Below, piece by piece: positions 31,904-43,439 of a DNA stretch of 64,000 bases; position 1 is the first letter of the stretch, and each line of letters starts with the position of its first letter. Position numbers and translations under genes: made by a program. The notes below the pieces were generated by a model that was not told the origin of the DNA, made no database searches, and saw only the letters and a program-made list of their open reading frames with translations. The DNA comes from Lineus longissimus. Lineage: Eukaryota > Nemertea > Pilidiophora > Heteronemertea > Lineidae. The DNA lies in NCBI RefSeq assembly GCF_910592395.1, contig NC_088324.1:5794953-5858952 (forward strand), given 5' to 3'.

Positions 31904-32451
31904 GATGGATAAACGCTACTGCAAGTTTGTGAATTCCAGATATTTTGGTGAGGTTATTTCTGTGAGAGAAGCAGTGCACCACGACAGCCGTGGCCTAGTG
32001 GTACAAACGAACGAAATAGAAGCGTTGACTACAGCGAGTTCCTTTTCTATATCAACACTCTCACGCCCAATGCCGAGTTATACGGCCTACCATAGGTGCA
32101 TTTTCAGTTACCGAATAAAAAAGAAATATATATCCATTGGTTTCCGTGACAACGAGTTTACGCTAATGCTCCAGATAAAGGTGAGAGGACGCTCCAATGT
32201 CTTCATAGGTGGAGAAGTACTAACTGGACAAACTTGGCAACTGATGACTGTTAGTTACGACGCCAATAAAAATAAAGTTCTCTTCAATATAAACTCTAAG
32301 GCTTATGTTGGACGGATGATTCGTGACTTTTGCGGTCCACAAACAATTCATTATATCAATGTCGGCATCAACTATGGTGGAGAAATCGCATGGGCAATGC
32401 TATTCCCATATGTGTTGAAACAACCTGATGTAACTCTCCTTTCTAAACACG
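31904..32451 (+). CDS. Laminin-G-like exon, unit 2
   Basis: 548 bp, open, acceptor tttttttag, donor G/GTAAGT, phase 2 to 1. The core (102-121) is identical to that of unit 1. Distinctive residues are REAV near position 22, FRDNEF near 81, and DFCGPQTIHYIN near 141. Several otherwise constant sites change (V126 to L, Y128 to N). The upstream exon B of this unit is broken, so its use in a transcript is uncertain. Confidence 0.8.
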
Positions 32452-32672
32452 GTAAGTCAATCATGAGCACTTTCTAAAATATAGTCTAGGCTAAACATGT
32501 AAGATACATGTAGCTAGATATGGCCTTGGGTCATGTTCTCACTTGCTGTCAAGTCAACAAAAGAATTGGTTACCGTAATGGTTACACAGAGTTTGACCTC
32601 TGCGACCTTTGAAATTAGGTCAATGAGAAAATGTTTCGAGCACGATTTAAAGCTTGTCAGGTCAATCACTGG

Positions 32673-33223
32673 CATACATTTGATGATTACGTAGTGGAGG
32701 TTTTGTCGATATATGACCTACACAGATTTTTGTGACATTTACCAATATCTGTTCTAGCCCATGGACGAATTAGGCTACTCGATCACTTAAAGAGTAGGTC
32801 ATGACAAATAAACTACCCGGTTGATCAGAACACTTTCGAGTGTAACTGTAAGCATTGGCGTCAAAATGTCGTTTTTCCAAGATAGCCGACTGGAAGCCAG
32901 AGAAGCCTCGGTCAAATCGCAACAGAACATAATACGTCAAAGCATATTCCCTAAAGCTACCATCACAGAAACGTCAGGCCTCTAGCCCGAGCGGTTACGA
33001 ATCTTGTTCCGTTAATGGACGACGGACGAGGACGGCTGACTTGTGCCATAGATGTACTGTAAAAGCCGCCAACCGGTGAGTATAAAGCCAAGGTGACAGA
33101 ATATGACAGGAAAATAAAAAACCAGCGGCGGTTTGCAACTCCTTACCCTTTCTTGAGTGACGTTTGAATCAGGAATAAATTAAAGTTCGGAAATAGATAC
33201 AAAATACACCCAACATTAATTTT
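32673..33223 (+). repeat. 551-bp direct repeat, left copy
   Basis: It matches 34387-34937 at equal length with few changes. A single copy occurs in unit 5 (63274-63819). It contains TGATGATTAC...ACACCCA bordered by acatt on both sides, which may be an old solo LTR. Confidence 0.85.
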
Positions 33224-34386
33224 AATTAAGTCCAGGGCATTGTCAAGCTCAACCTAGTTTACATAGTGTTAGTAATGTTTCGGTTGTGGATCAGCTTAAT
33301 CTGCCTGTTGTGAATGTAGACATGGCCAAGGAAAAGTTTGCTTGGTCCCATCTGAAAGATCTGATCTTACCGTCGGTTGAAGGTCATCATGTCACTTTGT
33401 TGCTTGGCTCTGATGTATGGACATAATAAAGCCGCTTAAGGTTCGGTCGGGCCCAAAGGGGGCACCACATGCTATCAATACTGTGCTTGGTTGGACTGTT
33501 GTAGGCCCACTCCCGGGAAAACAGGGTAGGCCTAGTTATGAAAGTTCATTTCGCGTTGGGTTACAGGTCAGTGACCCTGATGTTTGCCTCAGTAGGTTGG
33601 TAAAGGATTGGTGGTCCACCGAAGCCTTTGGTTGTTCCCATGACATTAAAAATGTCAGATCCATTGAGGACAAACGAGCTATCGCTATAATGGAAAATTC
33701 GACCAAAAAGGTTGGTGGGCGGTATGAGACCGGCCTCCTCTGGAAAGAGAAGGATGTTGTTCTCCCTAGCAATCGCGTTATGGCAGAGCGCAGGTTGTTG
33801 TCTCTTGAGAGAAAGTTAGACAAAGATCCTCTTCTCAAAAATTCGTATGAGAAAACCTTTCTAAATGACATTGAGAAGGGTTATGCGAGGAAGTTGTCCC
33901 CCTCTGAGATTGCTGCTCATGAGGACCGACAGTGGTTTTTGCCCCATCATGCTGTATTGAATCCCAACAAGCCAGGTAAAGTTCGGCGTGTGTTTGATGC
34001 TGCGGCGAGGTACGAGGGGGGTCGCATTGAATGATTGCCTTTTGACGGGGCCAAATCTGTTGAATTCGTTGGTTGGAGTCCTCATCAGGTTCAGGGAAGG
34101 GCCAGTTGCTTTGGCCGCTGATATTGAAGGGATGTACTCCCAGGTTCTCGTTCCAAAGGCTGACCAACCAGCCCTCAGATATCTTTGGAGAACAAATCGG
34201 AGTAAACCTCCCGATGTCTACCAATATCAACGGCACATTTTCGGGGCAACGTCATCGCCAACATCGGCCATTTATGCTCTTCAGTGTACAGCCAAGGAGA
34301 GTGAGGAATTGTATCAAGAGGCTGCAAGGGCAGTTCATAAATCCTTCTATATGGATGATTTTCTAGGCTCAGTAGACAGCATATCT
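33224..34386 (+). mobile_element. BEL/Pao fragment in unit 2
   Basis: A piece of a BEL element, plus strand, running from the end of the protease to the RT active site. It is present only in unit 2 and lies between two copies of a 551-bp sequence. It differs from the BEL copy at 1-10790. Confidence 0.85.
33417..34034 (+). pseudogene. BEL protease-RT linker and RT start
   Basis: Motifs include NTVLGWTVVGPLPG, YETGLLWKEKDVVLPSNR, WFLPHHAVLNPNKPGKVRRVFD (first part) and a broken palm start. Text related to the end of the protease (LLLGSDVW) lies just upstream, before a stop. A frameshift near 34020 leads into the next frame. Confidence 0.87.
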
Positions 34387-34449
34387 CATACATTTGATGA
34401 TTACGTAGTGGAGGTTTTGTCGATATATGACCTACACAGATTTTTGTGA
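33988..34449 (+). pseudogene. BEL reverse transcriptase fragment
   Basis: The frame has NDCLLTGPNLLNSLVGVLIR (first part), ADIEGMYSQVLVP with the first catalytic Asp, FGATSSPTSAIYAL and the active-site box YMDDFLGS. BEL similarity ends at about 34386, after which the frame runs into the 551-bp repeat and stops at 34449. Confidence 0.87.
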
Positions 34450-34937
34450 CATTTACCAATATCTGTTCTCGCCCATGGACGAATTAGCCTACTCGATCAC
34501 TTAAAGAGTAGGTCATGACAAATAAACTACCCGGTTGATCAGAACACTTTCGAGTGTAACTGTAAGCATTGGCGTCAAAATGTCGTTTTTCCAAGATAGC
34601 CGACTGGAAGCCAGAGAAGCCTCGGTCAAATCGCAACAGAACATAATACGTCAAAGCATATTCCCTAAAGCTACCATCACAGAAACGTCAGGCCTCTAGC
34701 CCGAGCGGTTACGAATCTTGTTCCGTTAATGGACGACGGACGAGGACAGCTGACTTGTGCCATAGATGTACTGTAAAAGCCGCCAACCGGTGAGCATAAA
34801 GCCAAGGTGACAGAATATGACAGGAAAAGAAAGAACGAGCGGCGGTTTGCAACTCCTTACCCTTTCTTGAGTGACGTTTGAATCAGGAATAAATTAAAGT
34901 TCGGAAATAGATACAAAAGACACCCAACATTAATTTT
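34387..34937 (+). repeat. 551-bp direct repeat, right copy
   Basis: This is the right-hand copy of 32673-33223. It continues into sequence that unit 5 shares (63820 onward), so the original order of unit 2 can be inferred from unit 5. Confidence 0.85.
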
Positions 34938-35810
34938 GATTTGGAGTGGCGAACTCTTACTTTCTCTTTTCAGTCCGAACGCTTTCAATCACCTTGGTCT
35001 TTCAGCTACAATTTAAAATGTTAGGTCTTGATCTCGTCATCCAGTCTTCAGACGTGCCCATGGTCAAGTTGGATAAAGAATATTGAATAACTTTGGGTGA
35101 AACACATACTTGGCTGTTCAGTGTTTCATTGCGTCACTCTTTCCTTCTTCCAGTTAAAGATTCTATGGGTATGTATACAATGCGACCGTTATCCTTTTCT
35201 TTCCCTACCGTTAGGGGGCATGCTGTGCATTCCAACACAACAGAATTCCGCCATAAGGCTGAAATATGAATAAATACTATATATATAATGACAGTTAATT
35301 TTCGCACGAGGCTGACCTCGGTTGGTCAAGGGCTGTCTCCACAGAGGCACTTGAATATATCAAGAAGCCGCTCATGGGAGCTTTTGTTGAGCTTGCCGTG
35401 TAGGGCATAAACTGGTTCCCGGTATGTTTCGAATCTATGACCTCGGATTAGCCGTTTGTACCACAACGCTCCAAGTCCATCGTGGTATAGGCAGATGTGC
35501 ATTATGATACAGTCTGGTTTCAGGGGGGCATCATCCTGTTACCGGCAACAATCAAGTTTCCTTCTCTGTTGGCAAACCCAGGCCAGGTTGGCATCAACAA
35601 TATTGTAAAATGACTCAGCGACAGGTTTGTGCAGCAACCAAACACCTACTCGGCAAACACTTGTCAGTTTTGATGCATCTGTTTCACGAAGGGCACGTAT
35701 TATAGGCCGTTTGAACAGATGCCTTTCAACTGGCTCATAGCGTCTACATGTACAACGTATTACATTATAATAAATCAACCAAATATGTCGTTTCATGCAT
35801 TTCATACAAG
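34938..35810 (+). other. Unit 2 stretch before the PAN-like frame
   Basis: 34938-35100 is shared only with unit 5. From about 35103 the sequence rejoins that of units 1, 3 and 4. No plus-strand gene is recognised; an antisense frame is listed separately. Confidence 0.45.
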
Positions 35811-35817
35811 AAAACAT
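35336..35817 (-). pseudogene. Unidentified antisense frame, unit 2
   Basis: Reading minus, about 150 codons stay in one frame with one stop (CGG TAA). Segments include YEPVERHLFKRPIIRALRE, VGVWLLHKPVAESFYNIVD and FETYREPVYALHGKLNKSS. In unit 1 the same position reads CGG AAA without a stop, but unit 1 has an 11-bp deletion. Unit 3 has another stop, and unit 4 is split by an insertion. It looks like the remains of a gene or retrocopy. No family is recognised. Confidence 0.3.
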
Positions 35818-36035
35818 TACCTCAACAAGTTACGGGACGAACTTTGTACGCAGTGACCAAGATGCAATTTCACAGTCTACGCTCTGTTTTTGAAAACACT
35901 TCGCTGATAAAGTGTGCAGCAGTATTTCTAATTGTTTGCCATGACAACACGGGGATATATGCCGGTTTTATATTTGATCAAACACGCACTCACTGCCCAT
36001 GTTTAATCTATATTTATCTGGTGGCAGAAATATAG
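35811..36035 (+). pseudogene. PAN/apple-like frame, unit 2 (frameshifted)
   Basis: Same as 24838-25061, but an extra T in a T-run near 35887 shifts the frame before SLIKCAAVFLIVC. Either the exon is dead here or it is not coding. Confidence 0.35.
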
Positions 36036-36788
36036 GTCCATGCGTACTGTAAGTTTTCAAAATCCTGGGCTAATTCACACCTTGCGAATTCATTCTAAAT
36101 TTCGAGCAGCATGGAGTCCTGGTACCCGCCATTATCAAGTTTACTCCAGTGGAAGGGTCTAGAGAAGTATTTACGCGGAATGTTGGATGAACGCTCAGCA
36201 ATGAATGCACACTCGATCAGTGATCTGCTTACGATCATTCCAGGAGAAGAAAGTGGATGAAAATCAAAGAAGTCAATGAGTTAATCTTTTTGGGCTAAAT
36301 GTAGCGTAACATAATCTTCTAATATGTTATTTTTTATTAGTTGTAAAAAAGTGGTGGTTTCTGAAATTTGTAAAGTAACAAGGGATGAGCGAGATTGTGT
36401 CGAATGAGATCGAAATCTACATATAAGAGTCCCGGACTGGGGAGTACCCCCTCCTGCGCAAGCTCAGTCGTTCATGGCATCTCCAATACGTCATTGACGA
36501 ACAATTTAGGTCCTTGCGAAATCATTTCAGGAATCGCTAGAACAAGTAAAATCGGATGCTTACGAAATCGGACCACTTTGGCACCTATGCATAAAGGCGG
36601 CTGTATGTGACCAAGGCCCATTGTTCTGGCGAATCCGAAATCGCGACCACAAGGCTTAAACTAGTGCAACAGCTGTATACGTGTGAGGGAAAATAATATT
36701 TTAATCGTCTTAACCGACAAACTCTCTCTCTTAAACTATAATTGAAACATTTCTAGTTGATACTAAGTATTCTCTTTGAACCGAAAAG

Positions 36789-36944
36789 CAAAACATAACA
36801 CATCATTACTTAAAAGGACCATTGGTATCAGTAAGGGCAATATTACCCAGCTGGCTGAAATATCACGCTTTTCCTATGTTGACTCCGATTTGACCCGAGT
36901 TAGCTCTCCATGCGTCGATGCTGTCCTTGTGGAACAATGCACTG
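36789..36944 (+). CDS. Exon C candidate, unit 2
   Basis: 156 bp, phase 1 to 1, donor G/GTAAAG. It encodes HNTSLLKRTIGISKGNITQL and ends VDAVLVEQCT. Compared with unit 1, about half of the differences are silent. Confidence 0.42.
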
Positions 36945-38869
36945 GTAAAGTGCTTCCTGGACGGTCCAATGGCGAACTCTCACATAGTCCATCATCTGCT
37001 ACAATTTGATCATCCACGCACCGATCCGGTGTGTATAGTGCGCTGCTTGTAACATGGATTGATGAATAGCCTTCTTGTTCTGTTTCGATAAAAAAAACAT
37101 TTTAAGGATGTCGTGATAGCTTTTCTATAACACTGTGAAGTGTATTTGTGCAAAACAGGTGCGTAATAAAGATATAAATTTCAACAATGAATGGCGCAGT
37201 CACAGACGCTCAGTGTTGCTGTGATCCGTGACCAGATGACAGCAGGACTGATCACTCACGAAGAGGCGCCACCCTTCGCTTTATGCAGGTTTCTCGCATG
37301 AATCTATTTTCTCAGCCATGTGACATTCCTCGGCGTCGCAATGAAAAACCCCTTTTTGTTTTGTTGTTAGTTTTATAGATGGATCGTATACTGGCAAAAT
37401 TGGACGAAAAAAAGCCGCTTCGCGCTAAAACGTTCCCTCGTCCTCCATTTTGAAAAAGTAGAACGCGCAATGATATTGTTCGTAGCGTGTCCAACCTTAG
37501 ATACGTCCCATTAAGACCATTGTTGGCCGTCGATTGTTCCCATTGTTGAAAGGTGCCTGGGACACCAACTGCGGCAGTCAGTAAATCAAGTGAGACTTGG
37601 CAACGATAATTACCATTGACGACGCTTGGAGAATGACTCCGACGATAATGGAAATGATCGCCGCTGCGTCGTAATAACGGGGTGACGTAAACTAGGATCT
37701 CGGGGTTACTCACGTGCTGAGAAATAAATGTCGTTCACGCCAGGACATGTGCGTACTACAAATAACGAATAACGCGCCAATTTTGTGTCTACTATCTATA
37801 AAGAGTTGAAACAAAATTGGAAATTCATCAAACACGTTTTGAAAAATAGTTTACTGATGAAGCAGAGAAAGAACAAACATACTGCATTAAAAAGGCGCCC
37901 ATTCCAGTTATTAGAAGTAGTGCTGCGTCTATCACACATGCGTATGGGCTACCGCAACACCTCTTCTAGCTATTTTTAATGCTTACCGTAACTTCTTCAG
38001 CTATTTCGTCCCTCCCTCCCATTATTCAAGCTGCAAATGCAGGAGTCACCGTGAATTGCAAGAAGCTCAACATTCACGAATCGATCCAAAGAAATTTGAA
38101 GCTATGAAAATGTACTAATTGCTTCGACTGAATGTCCAGATGTCTAAAGCGCCTGTTCGCCTTCAAACGCCCATGATTTCCCTTCGATCATGTCATTAGC
38201 GCAAATACTTATTTCAAGCAGTTTCGTTTCCCTTCCAACTATTCACATTCGCGAACATAAGACAAATATCTGCCTATTTTCAATTCTAACCACCACGTCT
38301 TGAAACTAGAAAATCATTCACATCAGGCTTGTCAGGGTGAGTAAAATAATTGCCCACTCAAGTCCACTCGGCAATGTTATGTCCATGTCGTTTGGGGCTC
38401 TGGAAAGGCTAGTACTGGTTGTACATGTATTACTTTGCTTGTTTTTATTGGTCTTCACCTCAAAACCAAACAGGATCTTTCCATTTTGGTAACTATGGCA
38501 ACTTTTGTATGTATTTGTATACATTGACGTACATATTATATTGTAGTATATGTGCATTGAATTTGAATAATTTCCGCTCTGTACGGTTTATTTCGCGACT
38601 AATCAGGATGATCGGATCATTGTTGGTTTGTGTCCTTCTATTCATGACCATGCACCATGGATGAACTAGAAATATCCAAAAACCATATATCCAAGTATAT
38701 AATGGTCTATACAGGGAACCATCCAAATGACCATTGGTCTTCGCTGAACAATTTGTTCAATTTCTGAACTGAGAATGCTGAATCAATAAACTCTTGTTCG
38801 GTCATGAGGCAATGATCGATAAAAAAAAAACTTAAAAGAAACCCGACCAATAGAAACCCGTTCTCCAGA
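36945..38869 (+). other. Unit 2 spacer
   Basis: No gene is recognised. Short minus-strand frames shared with the other units are present, but they shift between units. Confidence 0.4.
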
Positions 38870-39330
38870 ACCCCAATACAGACATAACATTTAAAAATAA
38901 CTATAAAGAAGGCTTTTTCCGAGTCCTAAACGGTTCCTCAATTTTTTGGCCAGATTTATCCGACAGAAATACGACATTGTTCGACTTTTCCCTAAAAGGT
39001 TGGATTTCCAAAAAATCGGTGGCTTCCCAAAATAGAGCATTGAAGGCATCAAAGTCCTATGTTAAATGGGGTTAATGAGGTGAGAACCAACGACTCAGAG
39101 TGACCCTGAATGTGACTAACTAGGACATTCTGACCGTTTGGCCCTCACCCCATTAACCCCATTCAACATCGACCTTTGATCTTTAATGCTCAATTTTGGG
39201 AAACCCTATATTTTTTAACGAGTTTTCTCGAAATCCGACCTTTCAGGGAAAAGTCGGACTTTTGTCGGATAAGTCAAGAAAAAGTTACAGAAACTGTAAA
39301 AAAGTCGGCAAATGTATCCTACTTGTTAGT
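38870..39330. repeat. Imperfect palindrome, unit 2/3 boundary
   Basis: A left arm (about 38870-39080) and right arm (about 39140-39330) are inverted, diverged copies. Both contain AACCCCATT, TTTTGGGAA and GTCGGA blocks. The same pair occurs at 59446-59910. Other units keep only the right arm. It resembles a foldback element. Confidence 0.65.
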
Positions 39331-40103
39331 AAGTTTTCGTAAATCCCCTGAAAACGCCTGATAAACATTAAAGAGCATGTCGTTCTACGCCTTTGTAGTA
39401 GGACTCGTAGCGTGACATTGGTGCCGTCACTTTATAGCGGTAAGGTGCATACAAGGTAACCATTCCTGGTGTTTTTTGTAAAAAGCTAAAAGTACAATTA
39501 CACCTTCCATGACAGGCAACATCTCATATAAGAAAGAATGTTTTGGATGTACTCAATAGCACGCAGACCTACATACCGCTATGTGATATAATCGTAATTT
39601 TTTAAGTGGCCTCGCTGACCGACTTCCTTAAGCAGCCTTCTCTCAAATACACTCAGGGATGGCATGCTGGACTGGAAGAAAATAACGATTTTTCTGCATT
39701 GGTCATGTACATTATTGATGCAACTTCATCATTGTTGGCTGGATTTTCATTGCCTTACATGTACAAGTTTATTGCATTAAAAATCATATTGTAAAATACA
39801 TTTTCGATAAAAAAAACAATTTGGATTTTATTTGTTGGCAAATGATGAATTGGTTGGGAAGACAAAACCGATCGATCTTATTTCTATCAAATGGCCCCAG
39901 CCATTCTTGAAATGGCGGTGTGGCGCGGACTATTGATTCTCGCTGCGACTGCGGAAATCATTATTGTGACCAAAACTTTCATATAGATGATGGATGATTT
40001 TCACGGCTAGCCGCCACCTACAGTGTTCTCTTAGCGATGGACATGGACTTCGCTGGATCAGTATTTTGACACTGACTTCTGTTTGTACTTGTTCTTCTTC
40101 GAG
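39331..40103 (+). other. Unit 2 end, no gene recognised
   Basis: This stretch is conserved among units. It contains a partial duplicate of the block that follows exon A (GCTAGC...TAGCGATGGACATGG...GGATCAGTATTTTGA). Confidence 0.4.
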
Positions 40104-40226
40104 GGCTCCAATCAGAAATATTCAGACGATTCCTCTGTCTTATCATTTGCTCGTTGTTATTGGTTTTTCTCGATCGCGAGAGCAATGTCTACGAAGACTG
40201 CAGTCAGTGAGCTGTTGGCAAAAAAG
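40104..40226 (+). pseudogene. Decayed exon A, unit 3
   Basis: Alignment to exon B holds, but frame and donor are lost, as in unit 2. Confidence 0.65.
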
Positions 40227-40787
40227 TATGTTCAGAGCGATGATGCGGCTGGGATGAAACGTGATTGTCTGCAAAACTCTCATTGATGGATGTATTACAA
40301 GTACGGGTACATGTCACCATATATTGTATCGTTAGAAGGCTAGCTGCAGTCTTCAGAGTTTTCATTGCGATGAACATGGATGACTCTGGATCAGTATTTT
40401 GATAATGATCCAGGATTAATCCACTCTCCACTCATTCAACAGCATTTGACCTCTTGTCTCGAAAAAAGTGGCAACAGTCTTAATACTCTCGCAGACCTAT
40501 TACCATATCGTCGAAAGAGATTTATTCCCACAACATATAGCAGTCGTGAGACCAATTCTGTGGTAAGATGACACAACACGGTAAGGATACGTGCTAATGC
40601 CAACCTGGGTTTCCATCGAAACAGGTGTAATTGACTTGTGACTGATCGATAGCCTATTAATTGGATTGAGTAAGGAATCAATGCGCAACTGTGATCACGT
40701 TGCGTAATTGAAGTGTGTGTGGGCGGAGAGAATATCTTTCCAACTCCAGATTGATGTCTTCTGTCGGGGCTTGTTCTTAATTATAAG

Positions 40788-40910
40788 CGATAGAGGGCCA
40801 AATCACAAACATGCAGGTTATTCACCTGTCCTATTCTTTGTTCATGACTGTTGGTTTCCTCAGGAGTGTGACGACGAGGAAGACTGCGGTCAGCGAGCTG
40901 CTGGCAAAAG
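40788..40910 (+). CDS. Exon B, unit 3 (open, acceptor moved by one base)
   Basis: The frame is open and keeps DCWFPQECDDEEDCGQ. At the acceptor, the sequence attataAGc replaces attatAGtc, so the AG lies one base later and the exon would begin in phase 2 instead of phase 1. Unless another AG is used, this copy would not read in frame from a phase-1 donor. Confidence 0.55.
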
Positions 40911-41767
40911 GTAGGCTCAGAGTTATGGCTATGGGTATCCCGTTATTCTTTTGATTGCTAGTCAGTAACGACACATATATTTGATGATGTAAAGTTAATT
41001 GTTCTTAAGAGCTCTTCGTTGTCTCCGTGAAGTGTGCTGTGGCCGTAAAAGTAAAATGCTTGAGGTCAGATCAGCCTTCTGAGGGTCGCCAGCCTTGTAC
41101 ATCTGCCTAGAAATGGGTCGCAGTCATATGGTCGTTGTGAAGTGGTTTTATTGCTTTCTCAGGCTTTTTAAAGTTCAGATCGAGTCATTTGGGTGAAAAT
41201 ATATGGCTGTTGTGGTGTTGTGAAGAGTTTTCAGACTTTTCTAGCATCTTCGCTGGGTTAATTTTTCAAAATCGGTATCTAGTTACACGAAGGATATAAT
41301 GTTTTCAAGTTGCCTTTGTAAGGAATGTACCTAACTTCATGTAGTTCCACACTCCGTTGGCAATCGCAGTATTTCCTCCATCGCCGCTGTCATTTCTTAT
41401 AGCAACTCACAAATGGTTCTTCAACAGTAGTTTAGAGATCTTAAGGTAAGGTGTATCTAAAACGGGTTATTATCGCATATTATGGCAAAAGGTGAGTGAC
41501 TCCATATAAAAACTATGGACCGATTCCGGTACGGTTTCTTTTGCTCATGACGAGAACCTTCGTCACACGACCGTTTGCTTTCTTCATAAATGTCCTTCAC
41601 TTTCTTAATGGAAAGGGAATTGTCACTTGACTTCATGCATGTAAAGTAATTTCCTTTTTAAAGTTCATTCGTTACTTCTTTACTATTAACCAATGTAACA
41701 AACATCTTACAGAGACAATAAAGATCATATTTATATTATTTCATAATGTTTCGTCTGGATTTTTTAG

Positions 41768-42315
41768 GATGGATAAATGCTACTGCAAGTTTGTGAATTC
41801 CAGATATTTTGATGAGGTGCTTTCCCTGAGAATACCACTGCACCAATTTAGCCGTGGCCTAGTAGTACAAACGAACGAAATAGAAACGTTGACTACAGCG
41901 AGTTCCTTTTCTATATCAATACTATCACGCCCGATGCAGACTTATAAGGCCTACCATAGGTACATTTTCAGCTACCGAATCAAAAAGAAATCTGTATCCA
42001 TTGGTTTCCATGACTACGTTTTTACGCTAATGCTTCGGATAATGGTGAGAGGACGCTGCACTATCTTCATGGGTGGAGAAGTATTAACTGGACAAACTTG
42101 GCAACTGATGACTGTTAGTTACGACGCCAATAAAAATAAAGTTGTCTTCTATATAAACTCTAAGGCTTACGTTGGACGGATGATTCGTAGCGCTTGCAGT
42201 CCACTCAGAACCTATTATATCACTATCGGCCGCAACTATGGTGGAGAAATCGCATGGGCAATGCTATTCCCATATGTATTGAAACAACCTGATGTAACTC
42301 TCATTTCGAACAACA
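41768..42315 (+). CDS. Laminin-G-like exon, unit 3
   Basis: 548 bp, open, phase 2 to 1, donor A/GTAAGT. The core is the same as in other copies. From residue 142 on it matches unit 1 almost fully (SPLRTYY, LISNNS). In 16-28 and 80-93 it is unique (DEVLSLRIPLHQF, FHDYVF, LRIMV). Against unit 1 I count 23 replacement and 9 silent codon differences. Confidence 0.8.
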
Positions 42316-42607
42316 GTAAGTCAATCATGTGCACTTCTAAATGATAGTCTGGAAAGGCTAAACATGTAAATTACTTGTAGCTAGATATAGCCAGGGGCCA
42401 TGTTTTCACTTGATGTCAAGTCTATAAAAGGAATTACGGTTATCGTACGTTATGGTTACAGATAGTTTGACCTCTGTAACCTTGAATATTAGGTCAATTT
42501 GAAAATGTTTCGTGAACGATTTTAGGCTTGTCTACGGTGGCTGGGAAAGAACATCGAAATAATTTTGTTTCTGTGCGGGACGACTTATTGTATCGGGGGA
42601 CGACTTC

Positions 42608-43430
42608 GCGAATATTTTTTTCACATCTAAAAAATCCGCCTCTTGGATTGGTTATAAGCATGGAGGAATCTACATGTGACGTCATTAGTCGATTTTGTTC
42701 TATTTTAAGCCATGCACTCCACGTGCGTTTGTTGACATTAACTTAGATGCTTCTCTTGGCAACTTGCATTAAATTTTACTGCAGTATCATGGTAACTGAA
42801 GCAAAACAAAGGCTTGGCACCAGTAGAAAAGCATTCATTCCTACTCTTTTAAGTGGATAGGAGAGGGTTTAGTAAATTTTCCCTGAAATGTTAAGATGAA
42901 AAAGACAAAGGCAAATTGAAGAGTTTGCTTCAATTTTGGAGCTCCTTTTTAGTCTTTCAGGGAATTTAGGCTGCAATTTCCTCATTCACTTCTACTTTCA
43001 CATACACAAATTTTTGACTCACAAATCCCTTATAAATGAATAACCCAAGGCAGTTAATTGCTAAAAACAACACTTTACTAATCTTGATGATGCTTTTGCT
43101 AAACATCATTTAATATAATCTTCATACAAAAAGTTTATGATGCTTAAACATGTATGGTAAAAATAACCAATACACAACACTTTATTAAAGGGATAGTATT
43201 ATCGCCGGAAAAGGCCGTATTCAGTGCCTTGGTACATGCAAGGTTTTTGAGGATCTCAAATACCGGCAGAATCATGAAAGTGTGCGCATAAATACGCCAT
43301 AAATGCATACACACGCCGTGGATGCAATTCCGAGGGTATTCCTAATGAAATGACGTCATCTGGAGATTCCCTTCCAACCTTATTACCAATCCAAGATGGC
43401 GTATTTTTTAGATGTGAAAAAAATATCAGC
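42608..43430. mobile_element. MULE-like MITE, unit 3
   Basis: 823 bp, same insertion point and ends as the unit 1 copy. The target repeats are GACGACTTC (42599-42607) and GACAACTTC (43431-43439). Carrying the same mismatch in the target repeat shows that units 1 and 3 share this insertion by descent. Confidence 0.83.
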
Positions 43431-43439
43431 GACAACTTC

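Noticed and set aside
37312-37713. A 133-codon minus-strand frame repeated in the units
   Set aside because: Length and frame change from unit to unit, stops differ, and no domain is visible. A GTGAGT site on the minus strand in units 1 and 4 is not enough to call an exon.
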